This document shows positions 1-8,168 of a DNA stretch of 64,000 nt, piece by piece. How positions within the stretch are numbered: the stretch's first letter is position 1; each line of letters opens with the position of its first letter. Both the position numbers and the translations under genes were made by a program. The stretch spans positions 124,001 through 188,000 of the forward strand of contig NZ_JARVRH010000007.1 of the NCBI RefSeq assembly GCF_030209755.1. Direction: 5' to 3'. The stretch comes from Arthrobacter sp. efr-133-TYG-118. GTDB lineage: Bacteria; Actinomycetota; Actinomycetes; Actinomycetales; Micrococcaceae. The notes beneath the pieces are model-generated. The model saw only the letters and a program-made list of their open reading frames with translations. It did not search any database and was not told the DNA's origin.

Positions 1-654
1 GGGATCCTGTACCTCGTCACCTTCGTCAGCTCGATCCCGGCGTTGTTCCTGATTTCCCCCGTCCTGAACGATCCGCACTACATCACGGGCCCCGGTGCCG
101 ACTCGACCGTCATCCTCGGCTGCCTCCTCGATCTCGTCAACGCAGTTTCCGCCGTGGGCACCGCCGTCGCACTGTTTCCTGTCATCAAACGGCAGAACGA
201 GGGCATTGCGCTCGGCTTCGTCACCGCCCGGATGTTTGAAGCCGCGGTCATCGTGATCGGCGTCGTCAGTCTCCTCGGTGTGGTCACTTTGCGCCAGAAC
301 GGCGGAGCGGACCCGGCCTTGGTTCCCGTGGGCCAGGCGCTCGTGGCGGTGCGTGGCTGGACGTTCATTCTCGGGCCGAGCCTGGTTCCAGGGGTTAGCG
401 GGCTGCTGCTCGGGTACCTGATGTACCGTTCGGGACTCGTGCCGCGTGTCATTCCCCTGCTTGGACTCATCGGCGGCCCGCTGCTGCTTTCGTCGACGAT
501 CTCAACGATGTTCGGTATCAACCAAGGGATCTCGCTGTGGTCGGGACTCGCAACCTTGCCGATCTTCGTTTGGGAGTTGTCGCTGGGCGTCTGGATGGCG
601 GTCAAGGGCTTCAGGCCGTCGCCCATCACCACCGGGCAAGTACGCACCATCTGA
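1..654 (+). CDS. DUF4386-type membrane protein (5' partial)
   Basis: The reading frame is open from base 1 and the family-typical N-terminal stretch (GILYLVTFVSSIPALF) is already under way, so the true start lies left of the window; the TTG at 43 is internal. About 217 codons are present. Several hydrophobic segments (roughly residues 1-17, 32-54, 70-92, 113-140, 148-170 and 178-200) mark an integral membrane protein. The GAD.. and LGCLLDLVNAV motifs and overall length fit the DUF4386 family of actinobacteria, which has no known biochemical role. It ends shortly before a strong hairpin and faces a convergent gene. Confidence 0.75.
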   Translation, partial: GILYLVTFVSSIPALFLISPVLNDPHYITGPGADSTVILGCLLDLVNAVSAVGTAVALFPVIKRQNEGIALGFVTARMFEAAVIVIGVVSLLGVVTLRQNGGADPALVPVGQALVAVRGWTFILGPSLVPGVSGLLLGYLMYRSGLVPRVIPLLGLIGGPLLLSSTISTMFGINQGISLWSGLATLPIFVWELSLGVWMAVKGFRPSPITTGQVRTI

Positions 655-678
655 GGAACCACCCACAAACCCCCGGCG

Positions 679-711
679 TATGTCCCGCGGCCAGCCCGGC
701 CGCGGGACATA
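679..711. terminator. Bidirectional hairpin terminator
   Basis: A perfect 14-bp inverted repeat (TATGTCCCGCGGCC and its complement) flanks the 5-base loop AGCCC. It sits between the end of the DUF4386 gene and the convergent gene ending at 833, so it can stop transcription from both sides. No clear T-run follows, which is common in high-GC actinobacteria. Confidence 0.75.
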
Positions 712-832
712 TCGCGGTGCGGAAAGCCTGGTCGGGGAGGGGGACTTTGCGGTTCAGGGAGCACCAGCTGACGTAGAGCCCGTAGAAGACGGGTGATTGA
801 CCTTGCGGTCCGGGTGTTGTCTAGCACGGTAT

Positions 833-1207
833 TCAGGGCTGGGTTCCGTAGATGAACTCTTTGGCGTGAGCGACGGCTTTTCGGAATGCGTCGTTGCGTA
901 GGGTGGCTTGCTCCGCATTCCTGATGTCGGTTTCGAGGTAGTTCGTGTAGCCGGGCCTCAGGACCCAGATGTCGCCGGCCGGGGGCAGGTAGAAGACCCC
1001 GAACGAGCGGTGCTGGGGGTCCTCGGTCCAGATGGGCACGACCGCCACGGCGGCGCCGGTATCCGCGTTGATCCATTGGGCCCGGGGCATGGGTTGTTCG
1101 TGGGTTTCGGGGTCAAGGAAGGGCGCTGTTCCTTTGCCCCATCGTTTTTCGAAGCGTTCGTAGAACGCCGGCATCAATTGGTTGTCGTACTGGCGCCAGG
1201 CACTCAT
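833..1207 (-). CDS. Hypothetical protein, 124 aa
   Basis: I do not recognise this family. The protein is soluble, without signal peptide or membrane segment, and rich in aromatic residues (several W, Y and F). The start is supported by AGGAG five bases before the ATG at 1207. It lies 33 bases downstream of the J-domain gene on the same strand, so the two probably share a transcript, and a role connected with the heat-shock locus is an inference from that position only. Confidence 0.6.
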   Translation of the reverse strand: MSAWRQYDNQLMPAFYERFEKRWGKGTAPFLDPETHEQPMPRAQWINADTGAAVAVVPIWTEDPQHRSFGVFYLPPAGDIWVLRPGYTNYLETDIRNAEQATLRNDAFRKAVAHAKEFIYGTQP

Positions 1208-1240
1208 GGAGGCTCCTTGCGATTGCGTGGTTTTCGGCTC

Positions 1241-1696
1241 TCAACGCCGGATCCAGCAGATCAGCGTGTAGCCGGTTGGAGGATATGAACCTTGCCGGTC
1301 CGGCATTCCAGGGGGCCGTCCGTCGGGCGCCTCCCAGATGACCGGTCCGATCAGCATCGAGGCGGCGGGAAGCAGCTGCGCCGGTGTCGTCGAGGGGGAG
1401 TCGTCCGGCCGCTGGGGCTTGGGACGTGCGGCCGGACGCGGGTGCTCCCGGTCGTAGGCCGCCCGCTTTTCCGGGTTGCCGAGGATGGCGTAGGCGGCCA
1501 TGATGTCGCGGAGCTCCTGGAGCTCTTCCTGCAGCTCCGGCGCCGCCGTGCCGGGGTCGGCGTGGTGTTCGCGGGCAGGCCGGGTGTCCGGGTGCCGGCC
1601 GCGGATGAGCGTGCGGTAGGCCTGGGCCACCTCACGCGCGGTGGCGGTCGTGGCGATATGCAGGATGTCGTAAGGATCGGGGCCGTTGCTCTTCAT
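1241..1696 (-). CDS. J-domain (DnaJ class C-like) protein
   Basis: A 151-residue protein with an N-terminal J domain (about residues 6-90), including the diagnostic HPD motif at residues 35-37 that stimulates DnaK ATPase, and the helix IV signature (ILGNPEKRAAYDREHP). It lacks the Gly/Phe region and zinc fingers of true DnaJ, so it is a class C co-chaperone that can activate an Hsp70 but probably does not hold clients itself. The C-terminal half is proline-rich and contains no recognised domain. No dnaK is nearby. It follows the Hsp20 gene on the same strand but is separated from it by a strong hairpin, so it may have its own promoter. Confidence 0.8.
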   Translation of the reverse strand: MKSNGPDPYDILHIATTATAREVAQAYRTLIRGRHPDTRPAREHHADPGTAAPELQEELQELRDIMAAYAILGNPEKRAAYDREHPRPAARPKPQRPDDSPSTTPAQLLPAASMLIGPVIWEAPDGRPPGMPDRQGSYPPTGYTLICWIRR

Positions 1697-1732
1697 CGTG
1701 GCCGTGCCGTGTTCTCGTGGGTGGGGGACGGG

Positions 1733-1765
1733 GATGGTCCCCGGTCCGCTCGACCGGGGACCATC
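1733..1765. terminator. Hairpin terminator after the Hsp20 gene
   Basis: A perfect 14-bp inverted repeat (GATGGTCCCCGGTC and its complement) encloses the loop CGCTC. It lies between the end of the leftward Hsp20 gene (1897) and the start of the leftward J-domain gene (1696). It probably ends or attenuates the Hsp20 transcript. Confidence 0.7.
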
Positions 1766-1896
1766 GTTGCGGGAGTCATCCTCGGGGCCCCGTCATCCTT
1801 GCGCTGGCTGCGCTGTGGCGTGGTCTGTGAACTCGACCGCCCTCTCTGCATGACGGACCGCTGGGGTGCTCCCGGTCCGGGAGGCTGCGCCGATGT

Positions 1897-2322
1897 TCAG
1901 GCGCTGATTTCCTGGCGCTGTTTTCCGGCGGTTTCAATTTCGATGCGGCGCGGCTTTGCTTTTTCCGCCACCGGAATCCGCAGGGTCAGGACTCCTGCGT
2001 CGTAGCTCGCCTTGACCCCGTTCGTGTCCAGCGCATCCCCGAGGATGAGCTGGCGGCTGAAGACGCCGCGCGGGCGTTCGGAGGCAATCATTTCCGTGCC
2101 CTCGCCGACGGGGTCCGGGCGCTCGGCCTTGACGGTCAGCACGTTGCGTTCGACGTCGATGTCCACCGAGTCGACGGTGACTCCGGGGAGGTCGAAGGCG
2201 ACCACGAAGTCCTCGCCTTCCCGCCAGGCATCCATCGGCATGGCCGCCGGCCTCGCCGTGGTGCCGAGCACTTGTTCGGCCAGCCGGTCGAATTCACGGA
2301 ACGGATCGGTTCGCATCAGCAT
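1897..2322 (-). CDS. Small heat shock protein, Hsp20/alpha-crystallin family
   Basis: A 141-residue ATP-independent holdase chaperone that binds unfolding cytoplasmic proteins. The alpha-crystallin domain spans about residues 35-125. It opens with [11 protein letters not shown], continues through a beta-rich core ([11 protein letters not shown]) and ends with the typical GVLTLRIPV strand, followed by an IEI motif that can dock into neighbouring subunits. AAGGAG lies nine bases before the ATG. The gene is divergent from the HspR-like regulator at 2456, which suggests that regulator controls it, although I see no HAIR palindrome in the 133-base gap. Confidence 0.93.
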   Translation of the reverse strand: MLMRTDPFREFDRLAEQVLGTTARPAAMPMDAWREGEDFVVAFDLPGVTVDSVDIDVERNVLTVKAERPDPVGEGTEMIASERPRGVFSRQLILGDALDTNGVKASYDAGVLTLRIPVAEKAKPRRIEIETAGKQRQEISA

Positions 2323-2455
2323 GGTGTGTCACTCCTTGCAGATCGCAGCTTTTTTGTTGTCAACCCAGCCGATCTATGGTGGCTGGTATATATTTCTTAT
2401 AGCACTGCGACTAGGTAAGGGCAAGCCTGATTTTGGCTGGATTTGGAGGGACTCG

Positions 2456-2779
2456 ATGGGCCAGGCCGAGGACCGAGGGAGGGGTGTATACGCGATTTCC
2501 GTTGCGGCCGAGCTGGTGGGGACGGGACAGCAGAACCTCCGCTTGTATGAACGCAAGGGCTTGCTGGAACCGGGCAGGACCCTTGGCGGCACCCGGCAGT
2601 ACAGCGAGGACGATCTGGTGATATTGCGCCGGATCGGAGAGCTTCTGGACTTGGGATTGAACCTCGCGGGCATCCGGATGGTCCTGCTCCTCGAGGCCGA
2701 CAACCGGCGTCTCGAAGGCGCACTCAGGTCCGCGAACGCCCCGCGGGACACCGCGCGGCACCCGGTCAGGAGAGGATGA
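2456..2779 (+). CDS. MerR-family regulator, HspR-like
   Basis: A 107-residue DNA-binding protein. The winged helix-turn-helix (about residues 10-80) has the HspR style YAISVAAELVG...LRLYERKGLL.PGRT.GG.RQYS, followed by a NLAGIRMVLLLE motif and a short coiled-coil segment. HspR proteins repress heat-shock operons together with DnaK. The start is set by GGAGGGA four bases upstream of the ATG; the frame stays open further upstream but the sequence there is not protein-like. The protein is shorter than chromosomal HspR at its C-terminus. It is divergent from Hsp20, a likely target. Being an extra HspR paralogue is an inference, since the main dnaK operon is not in view. Confidence 0.8.
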   Translation: MGQAEDRGRGVYAISVAAELVGTGQQNLRLYERKGLLEPGRTLGGTRQYSEDDLVILRRIGELLDLGLNLAGIRMVLLLEADNRRLEGALRSANAPRDTARHPVRRG

Positions 2780-2889
2780 CTCTTCCCCTGGAAAGCGTGC
2801 ATCCGGCGGGGGTGGCTCCGAGCAAGGCGGACTTTGACTCACTCCCCATGTCGGAAAGAGAGACTGCCTGGCGGACCGCGCCTCTGTCG

Positions 2890-3474
2890 CTATGCGGGCT
2901 TGGGCCGGGCGCGTACGTGCATCCGTTCGCCCTGCTGTCCAAACAAACTGATGAATTCGACGGGTTTCCCGTCGGCGCTGGCGAACCAGTGCGGTGTGCG
3001 GGTGTCGAATTCCGCGGCTTCGCCGGCACGGAGTTCAAAGTCATTGTCGCCCAGCACCAGTCGCAGCCGTCCGTTGAGGATGTAGAGCCATTCGTAGCCT
3101 TCGTGAACTCGCGGATCGGGCTCGGCACCGCGGGCATCACCGGCGAGCACCATCTTGAAGGCCTGCAAACCACCCGGCCGGCGCGTGAGGGGAACAGCCG
3201 TCATGCCGCCATGGGTGATCGGACGCAGGTGAATTCTCGGATCCCCGGTGGGCGGGGCACCCACCAGATCATCAAGAGGAACACCGTACAACCTCGCTAG
3301 GGGCAGCAGAATTTCGAGGTTTGGCCTGCGTTGGCCGGATTCCAGGCGGGACAGGGTACTCACCGACACTCCGGATGCAGAGGACACCTCTCCGAGGGTG
3401 AGATCCCGCTCCGTCCGGAGTGCCCGAAGCCGGGGCCCCACAGCCCCGAGAACATCATCAAGCTCATTTGCCAT
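2890..3474 (-). CDS. XRE-family regulator with C-terminal cupin sensor
   Basis: A 194-residue regulator with an N-terminal helix-turn-helix (residues about 12-66, core SASGVSVSTLSRLESGQRRP) and a C-terminal single cupin domain (about residues 105-185, core VHEGYEWLYILNGRLRLVLGD). This architecture is usual for small-molecule-responsive repressors. The start used is the ATG at 3474; upstream codons are not domain-like. It is divergent from the thioredoxin-reductase-like gene, and the intergenic space holds an 8-bp inverted repeat plus a third half-site, so autoregulation and control of the flavoprotein are likely. Confidence 0.88.
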   Translation of the reverse strand: MANELDDVLGAVGPRLRALRTERDLTLGEVSSASGVSVSTLSRLESGQRRPNLEILLPLARLYGVPLDDLVGAPPTGDPRIHLRPITHGGMTAVPLTRRPGGLQAFKMVLAGDARGAEPDPRVHEGYEWLYILNGRLRLVLGDNDFELRAGEAAEFDTRTPHWFASADGKPVEFISLFGQQGERMHVRARPKPA

Positions 3475-3479
3475 ACCCT

Positions 3480-3510
3480 CAGTTTGCCATAACAGCAAAC
3501 TGGTTTGCCA
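3480..3510. promoter_or_regulatory. Probable operator of the XRE-cupin regulator
   Basis: CAGTTTGC (3480-3487) and GCAAACTG (3495-3502) form a perfect 8-bp inverted repeat with a 7-base spacer. A further direct copy, GTTTGCCA, appears at 3482 and again at 3503, 21 bases apart, or two helical turns. The element starts six bases upstream of the regulator's start codon. It lies in the only gap between the divergent regulator and flavoprotein genes. Confidence 0.6.
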
Positions 3511-3595
3511 GCTTCGCCGCATGGGATGAAAGCTGGTGGTACCACCCAAGGACACTGACGGCGGACTTTCAGGACACAAAGAAGGGCAAATCATT

Positions 3596-4636
3596 ATGGA
3601 CACCACACGGTATGACGTTGTGATTATCGGGGGCGGCGCTGCGGGGCTCAGCGCGGCCACGACGCTGAGCCGCGCACTGCGCTCGGTGCTGGTCATCGAT
3701 TCCGGAGTACCACGAAACGCACCCGCGACTGGGGTGCACGGTTATCTTTCGAGGGACGGTATGAGTCCGCGGGAACTCCTCTCCATCGGACGTAGCGAAG
3801 TCCTCTCCTATGGAGCAAAGATCATTGACGGCGAAGCCGTTTCGGCACGGCAGACCACCGATGGATTCGAGGTGATGCTCGGAGATGCCCGCCGGTTCTC
3901 CGCCAGGCGCCTGCTGATGACCACTGGTTTGACTGACGGGCTGCCTCCCATCGACGGACTGCAGGAGCAATGGGGAAAGGGTGTTGTGCATTGCCCCTAC
4001 TGCCATGGATGGGAAATCCGCGGGAAACGGATTGGCGTGCTGGGCACCGGTCCGATGTCTGTCCATCAGGCACTGTTGTTCAGACAGTGGTCCCCGAATA
4101 TCATCCTTTTCCGCAATGACACCGTGGAACCCACCGAGGAAGAGTGGGACAGGCTCAATGCCCGGTCCGTAACAGTCGTCGACGGCGCAGTGGCCTCAGT
4201 GGACGCTGTCAACGGGGTCCTCACGGGTCTCACGCTCCGCCAGGGCTCTTCGTTCGACATACAGGCCGTGGCTGTCAGTACACGGATGGAGGCCAGGTCC
4301 GCCCTCTTGGAATCACTCGGGCTAAGTACCCAGGTGCACCCCATGGGGGTGGGGCGGTTTATCGAGACCGATGCTGCGGGTGCGACTGCCGTCCAGGGCG
4401 TGTATGCAGCGGGCAATGTCTCAAATTTGATGGCCCAAGTAATTACCGCGGCGGCCGAGGGCGTGATGACCGGCGCACGGATCAACGCCGATTTGATAGA
4501 AGAAGAAACCCGGTGGGCCGTTGAGGGGCGGTTCGGCCCCTTCTCGGCGGCCTCTGAAGCAGCCGTTTCTACGATCGTGCGGGGTCATGCACATCACCGT
4601 CGTCGTGCCAGTGGTGTCAGTTCGTGGGCTCCGTAG
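3596..4636 (+). CDS. Thioredoxin-reductase-like NAD(P)/FAD disulfide oxidoreductase
   Basis: A 346-residue flavoprotein. The N-terminal FAD dinucleotide site (VVIIGGGAAGLSAA, residues 8-21), a central redox CPYC pair (C133/C136) followed by the NADPH-binding GVLGTGP, and the C-terminal FAD GVYAAGN motif match low-molecular-weight thioredoxin reductases. It probably moves electrons from NADPH to a disulfide partner; the substrate is unknown, and such single copies beside cupin regulators need not be the housekeeping TrxB. The start is the ATG giving MDTTRYDVVIIGGG. The C-terminus carries about 25 extra residues that overlap the convergent aldo/keto reductase by 43 bases. Confidence 0.88.
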   Translation: MDTTRYDVVIIGGGAAGLSAATTLSRALRSVLVIDSGVPRNAPATGVHGYLSRDGMSPRELLSIGRSEVLSYGAKIIDGEAVSARQTTDGFEVMLGDARRFSARRLLMTTGLTDGLPPIDGLQEQWGKGVVHCPYCHGWEIRGKRIGVLGTGPMSVHQALLFRQWSPNIILFRNDTVEPTEEEWDRLNARSVTVVDGAVASVDAVNGVLTGLTLRQGSSFDIQAVAVSTRMEARSALLESLGLSTQVHPMGVGRFIETDAAGATAVQGVYAAGNVSNLMAQVITAAAEGVMTGARINADLIEEETRWAVEGRFGPFSAASEAAVSTIVRGHAHHRRRASGVSSWAP

Positions 4637-5613
4637 CTGTTGTCGTCGGGGTTGACGGTCACGCCGGGTGCGACGAGTTGGTCGATGCGGTCCAGCACAT
4701 CGGTGCCCAGTGTGATGTCCGCGGCGGGCAGGTAGGACTCGAGCTGTTCCATGGTGCGTGGGCCGACGATGGCGGAGGTGACGCCGGGGTGGTTGATCAC
4801 GAACGCGATGGCCAGCTCGATGAGCGTCATACCGGTTTGTTCAGCGAGCCGGGCGAGTTCTTCGACGATGTCGAGTTTTCGCTGGTTGGCTTGGCTTGTC
4901 ATGTCGAAGCGGGCGCTCGGGCGCGCGGATGAGGTGGGGGTGGACGCGGAGTTTTTGCGCCAGCGTCCTGAAAGCCAGCCGCCGCTGAGCGGACTGTAGG
5001 TGAGGGTGCCCATGCCGTGGCGTTGGACCGTTGGAAGTATGTCTTCTTCGATGCCGCGGACCAGGATCGAATACGGCGGTTGCTCGGTGACGAACCGCTC
5101 CAGGTTCCGTTCCCGGGATGCCCACTGGGCTTCGACGATCTGGGATCCGGAGTAGGAGGAGGAGCCGATGTAGCGGACTTTGCCTTGGCGGATGAGGTCG
5201 GTGAGGGCGCCGAGGGTTTCTTCGACGTCGGTGTCGGGGCTGGGGCGGTGGACTTGGTAGAGGTCGATGTAGTCGGTGTTCAGGCGGCGAAGGGAGTTTT
5301 CGACCTCGCGGATGATCCAGCGGCGGGATCCGCCGCGCTGGTTGGGATCGTCTTCGTTCATGGGCATGAAGAACTTCGTGGCAAGGAAGACGTCATCACG
5401 CCGCCCGTCCAGTGCCTGCCCGACGATTTCCTCGGATGCCCCGCCTGAGTAGACGTCGGCGGTGTCGATGAAGTTGATGCCGGCGTCGAGGGCTCGGTGG
5501 ATGATGCGGACGGAGTCGGCGGTGGCGTTGTTGCCCCAAGGGCCGAACATCATCGCGCCAAGGCACAAGGGGCTGACTTGCACGCCCGTGCAGCCAAGGG
5601 AACGGTACTCCAT
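4594..5613 (-). CDS. Aldo/keto reductase (AKR, YajO/Tas-like)
   Basis: A 339-residue NADPH-dependent carbonyl reductase with a TIM-barrel fold. The catalytic set is visible: Asp in NFIDTAD, Tyr in DVYSGGASEE, Lys in LATKFF and His in LYQVHRP. The cofactor-binding AIVGPRTMEQLE sequence lies near the C-terminus. The substrate cannot be told from sequence. AAGGAACCAGC precedes the ATG. It lies 35 bases after a second, unrelated-subfamily AKR on the same strand, so both are probably co-transcribed; its 3' end overlaps the convergent flavoprotein gene. Confidence 0.9.
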   Translation of the reverse strand: MEYRSLGCTGVQVSPLCLGAMMFGPWGNNATADSVRIIHRALDAGINFIDTADVYSGGASEEIVGQALDGRRDDVFLATKFFMPMNEDDPNQRGGSRRWIIREVENSLRRLNTDYIDLYQVHRPSPDTDVEETLGALTDLIRQGKVRYIGSSSYSGSQIVEAQWASRERNLERFVTEQPPYSILVRGIEEDILPTVQRHGMGTLTYSPLSGGWLSGRWRKNSASTPTSSARPSARFDMTSQANQRKLDIVEELARLAEQTGMTLIELAIAFVINHPGVTSAIVGPRTMEQLESYLPAADITLGTDVLDRIDQLVAPGVTVNPDDNSYGAHELTPLARRR

Positions 5614-5648
5614 GCTGGTTCCTTCTCTTTGTCTCAGGTCTTGGGGTC

Positions 5649-6533
5649 TCAGGCTTCGGGGATGACCATGGCAAAGCGCTCCGGCCGGGCTTGGTCCGGG
5701 TCCGGCCCGTTGCGATTGCCGCTGTCGAGCGCGTCGATCGCGGCGAGTTCGGCGGGACTGAGTTCGAAGTCGAAGACGTCGAAGTTCTCGGCGATGCGTG
5801 CCGGGTTGGTCGATTTCGGGATGGCTGAACGGCCTTGCTGAAGGTGCCACCGGAGCATGACCTGGGCAGGACTCTTGCCGTAGGCCCGTGCGATGGTGGC
5901 GATTGCCGGGTCGTGCATGACGTTCCGGCGGTCCTCGCCGCCCCAGCCGGGGTAGAAGGTGATCCCTCCGATCGGTGACCAGGCCTGGGTGAGGATCCCG
6001 TGCCCGGCGTCGGCAGCCTGGACGTCCGGCTGGGTGAAGTAGGGGTGCAGTTCGATCTGGTTCACGGCCGGGACGACGTCGGTCGAGGCCAGCAGCTCCT
6101 CCAGGTGGTGCGGCATGAAGTTGCTGACGCCGATCGACCGTACCCGCCCGTCGGCGAGCAGGGTTTCCAGCGCCTTGTATGCGGCGACGGTTTTCTCGAA
6201 CCGGTCGGGGGCGGGCTGGTGCAGGATGAGCAGGTCAAGATAGTCGACGCCGAGCTTGCCTGTCGCCTTGTCCCAGGCGTGCAGCGTGTGGTCATAGCCG
6301 TAGTCGCTGACCCAGACCTTGGTCTCGATGAAGACCTCGGAGCGGTTCAGGCCGGACCGGCGGATGCCGTCGCCGACTTCCCGCTCGTTGCCGTACGCGG
6401 CGGCGGTGTCGATGTGCCGGTAGCCGGTGGCAAGCGCGGCCTCGACGGCCGCCGTCGTTTGCTCCGGGGCGCTTTGAAAGACGCCGAGCCCGATGGCGGG
6501 CATTGTGACGCCGTTGTTGAGAGTGAGTTCCAT
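5649..6533 (-). CDS. Aldo/keto reductase, AKR5-like (2,5-diketo-D-gluconate reductase type)
   Basis: A 294-residue monomeric oxidoreductase. Motifs GYRHIDTAAAYGNE (catalytic Asp and Tyr), ETKVWVSDYG (Lys), LLILHQP (His) and the cofactor motif IPKSTNPARIAEN identify the family. Two ATGs lie six bases apart; the inner one is chosen because AAAGG sits seven bases before it but almost touches the outer one. It is upstream of another AKR and downstream of an MFS exporter on the same strand, so the three may form one operon governed by the divergent XRE regulator at 8169. Confidence 0.9.
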   Translation of the reverse strand: MELTLNNGVTMPAIGLGVFQSAPEQTTAAVEAALATGYRHIDTAAAYGNEREVGDGIRRSGLNRSEVFIETKVWVSDYGYDHTLHAWDKATGKLGVDYLDLLILHQPAPDRFEKTVAAYKALETLLADGRVRSIGVSNFMPHHLEELLASTDVVPAVNQIELHPYFTQPDVQAADAGHGILTQAWSPIGGITFYPGWGGEDRRNVMHDPAIATIARAYGKSPAQVMLRWHLQQGRSAIPKSTNPARIAENFDVFDFELSPAELAAIDALDSGNRNGPDPDQARPERFAMVIPEA

Positions 6534-6614
6534 GTCCATGCCTTTCACGTTATTCAGATGTGCGGAGTTGTGGGAGTGCATGTCAGTACCCCTTTGAAGC
6601 GGTGGCCGGGAGCT

Positions 6615-8075
6615 TCAGCGGGCGGCTTCGAGCTGCGGCTCGGGGGCGGTCCCCGAGGGTGTCCTGGTGTGGCTGGCTGCCAGGTCGGCGGGCAGGATGA
6701 GGGCCGCTGTGACGGCCAGTGCCAGGAGCAGGAGGATGCTGCCTGTCGTGAGTGCGGTGCTGACCTGGGCGGCCAGGTGCGCGACGGCGGACCCCGCCGC
6801 CGGGACGGTGGCTGCGGCGGCGACCGCGATGCCGAGCCCGAGGCAGGTGCCGACCTGGTGGAAGGTGTTCACGAGCCCCGATGCCGCACCGGCGTCGGAC
6901 GCGGGGGCTCCTGTGATGCCGAAGGAGGTCAGGGGCGCAAACGCGAGGCCCTGCCCGGCTCCGATGAGGATCATCGGCAGGGCCACCCCGGTGAGATAGC
7001 TGGAGTCGATGCCGGCGCGGCTGAGCCAGAACATCCCGGCGAGGGTGAGCAGTATCCCGGCGAGGAGCGGGATGGAGCCCGGCATCTTGCCAACGAGCCG
7101 GGGGATGCTCATCGCGACGGCGAAGTTCACTGCCGTCATGGGCAGGAACCCGAGACCGGCCTGCAACGGGTCGAAGCCGAGTACTTCCTGCATGAACTGG
7201 GTGGTGAAGAAGAAGAACGCGATCATCGAGCCCAGATACAGGAAGCGGGCGACGTAGGCGCCGGTGCGGCGGCGGCTCCGGAACAGGCGCAGCGGCATGA
7301 TCGGCTGGGCCGCCGTGCGTTCGATCAGCACGAACACGACCAGGAGGACGACGCCGGCGCTGACGGCGGTGAGCGTGCCCGGCGAGTTCCAGCCGGCGTC
7401 GGCGGTGTTGATGATGCCGAACACGAGCGCGCCGACACCGAGGGTCGCGCTGAGCGCGCCGAATGCGTCGAAGCGGCCGCGGGCCCGGCCGGTCTCGGGG
7501 ATGAACCGGGGAGCGAGGGCGATCATCGCGGCGCCGATGGGTACGTTGACGAAGAACCCTGCCCGCCAGGAGATCCAGTGGGCCAGGGCGCCGCCGATGA
7601 CCAGGCCCAGGCTGGCGCCGATCCCTGCGGTGGCGCCGTACAGGGCCACGGCGCGGGTGCGCTCACGTCCTTCCGGGAAGCTCGCGGTGAGCAGGGACAG
7701 GGAGGCGGGTGCGACGACCGCAGCCCCGATACCCTGGACCGCGCGGCCGGTGATCGCCCACCAACCGTGCGGTGCGAGTCCGATCAGCAGCGAGGCGATT
7801 GAGAACACCACCAGCCCGAACACGAAAACCCGCCGACGGCCGAGCAGGTCTCCTGCCCGGGCTCCGAGGAGCAGCAGGCCGCCGAAGACCAGCGTGTACG
7901 CATCCTGGACCCAGGAGAGCTCACCGGTACTCAGCCGCAGATCTGCCTGCAGGCTGGGCAGGGCAGTGAAGATGACCGAGTTGTCCAGGAGGATCATGAA
8001 GTAGCTGAGGAGGATGATCGCCAGGATCGCTCCCGGGTGGGAGGCTGTTGCGGGTGCAGGTTTCATGCTTTCCAT
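6615..8075 (-). CDS. MFS drug-resistance transporter, DHA2 (EmrB/QacA) family
   Basis: A 486-residue inner-membrane proton-coupled exporter with 14 predicted membrane segments. Visible family motifs are motif A (GARAGDLLGRRRVF), the D1-type LDNSVIFTALP near residue 30, GASLGLVIGG (motif C-like) and RAGFFVNVPIG. Such pumps export dyes, antibiotics or cellular metabolites. The start at 8075 is supported by AGGAA about ten bases upstream; a second ATG three codons later is possible. It is divergent from an XRE-type regulator with an inverted repeat between them, the usual arrangement for a regulated efflux pump. Confidence 0.92.
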   Translation of the reverse strand: MESMKPAPATASHPGAILAIILLSYFMILLDNSVIFTALPSLQADLRLSTGELSWVQDAYTLVFGGLLLLGARAGDLLGRRRVFVFGLVVFSIASLLIGLAPHGWWAITGRAVQGIGAAVVAPASLSLLTASFPEGRERTRAVALYGATAGIGASLGLVIGGALAHWISWRAGFFVNVPIGAAMIALAPRFIPETGRARGRFDAFGALSATLGVGALVFGIINTADAGWNSPGTLTAVSAGVVLLVVFVLIERTAAQPIMPLRLFRSRRRTGAYVARFLYLGSMIAFFFFTTQFMQEVLGFDPLQAGLGFLPMTAVNFAVAMSIPRLVGKMPGSIPLLAGILLTLAGMFWLSRAGIDSSYLTGVALPMILIGAGQGLAFAPLTSFGITGAPASDAGAASGLVNTFHQVGTCLGLGIAVAAAATVPAAGSAVAHLAAQVSTALTTGSILLLLALAVTAALILPADLAASHTRTPSGTAPEPQLEAAR

Positions 8076-8079
8076 GCAA

Positions 8080-8109
8080 CCGTGATTCCTTACGGGCCGG
8101 GAGTCACGG
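8080..8109. promoter_or_regulatory. Probable operator between MFS pump and XRE regulator
   Basis: CCGTGATTCC (8080-8089) and GGAGTCACGG (8100-8109) form a 10-bp inverted repeat with one mismatch and a 10-base spacer, so the half-sites are two helical turns apart. It is the most evident symmetry in the short divergent gap. It lies directly before the pump start codon. Confidence 0.5.
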
Positions 8110-8168
8110 CCGTTCCGGGTAACGCCAGTGCCTCCCTCATGCCGTCGACCGCGCGTAGCGTGGATGCC

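Noticed and set aside
6000..7802. 600-codon rightward open frame across the AKR and MFS genes
   Set aside because: It spans two well-defined genes on the other strand and consists of Gly/Glu/Arg-rich sequence without motifs.
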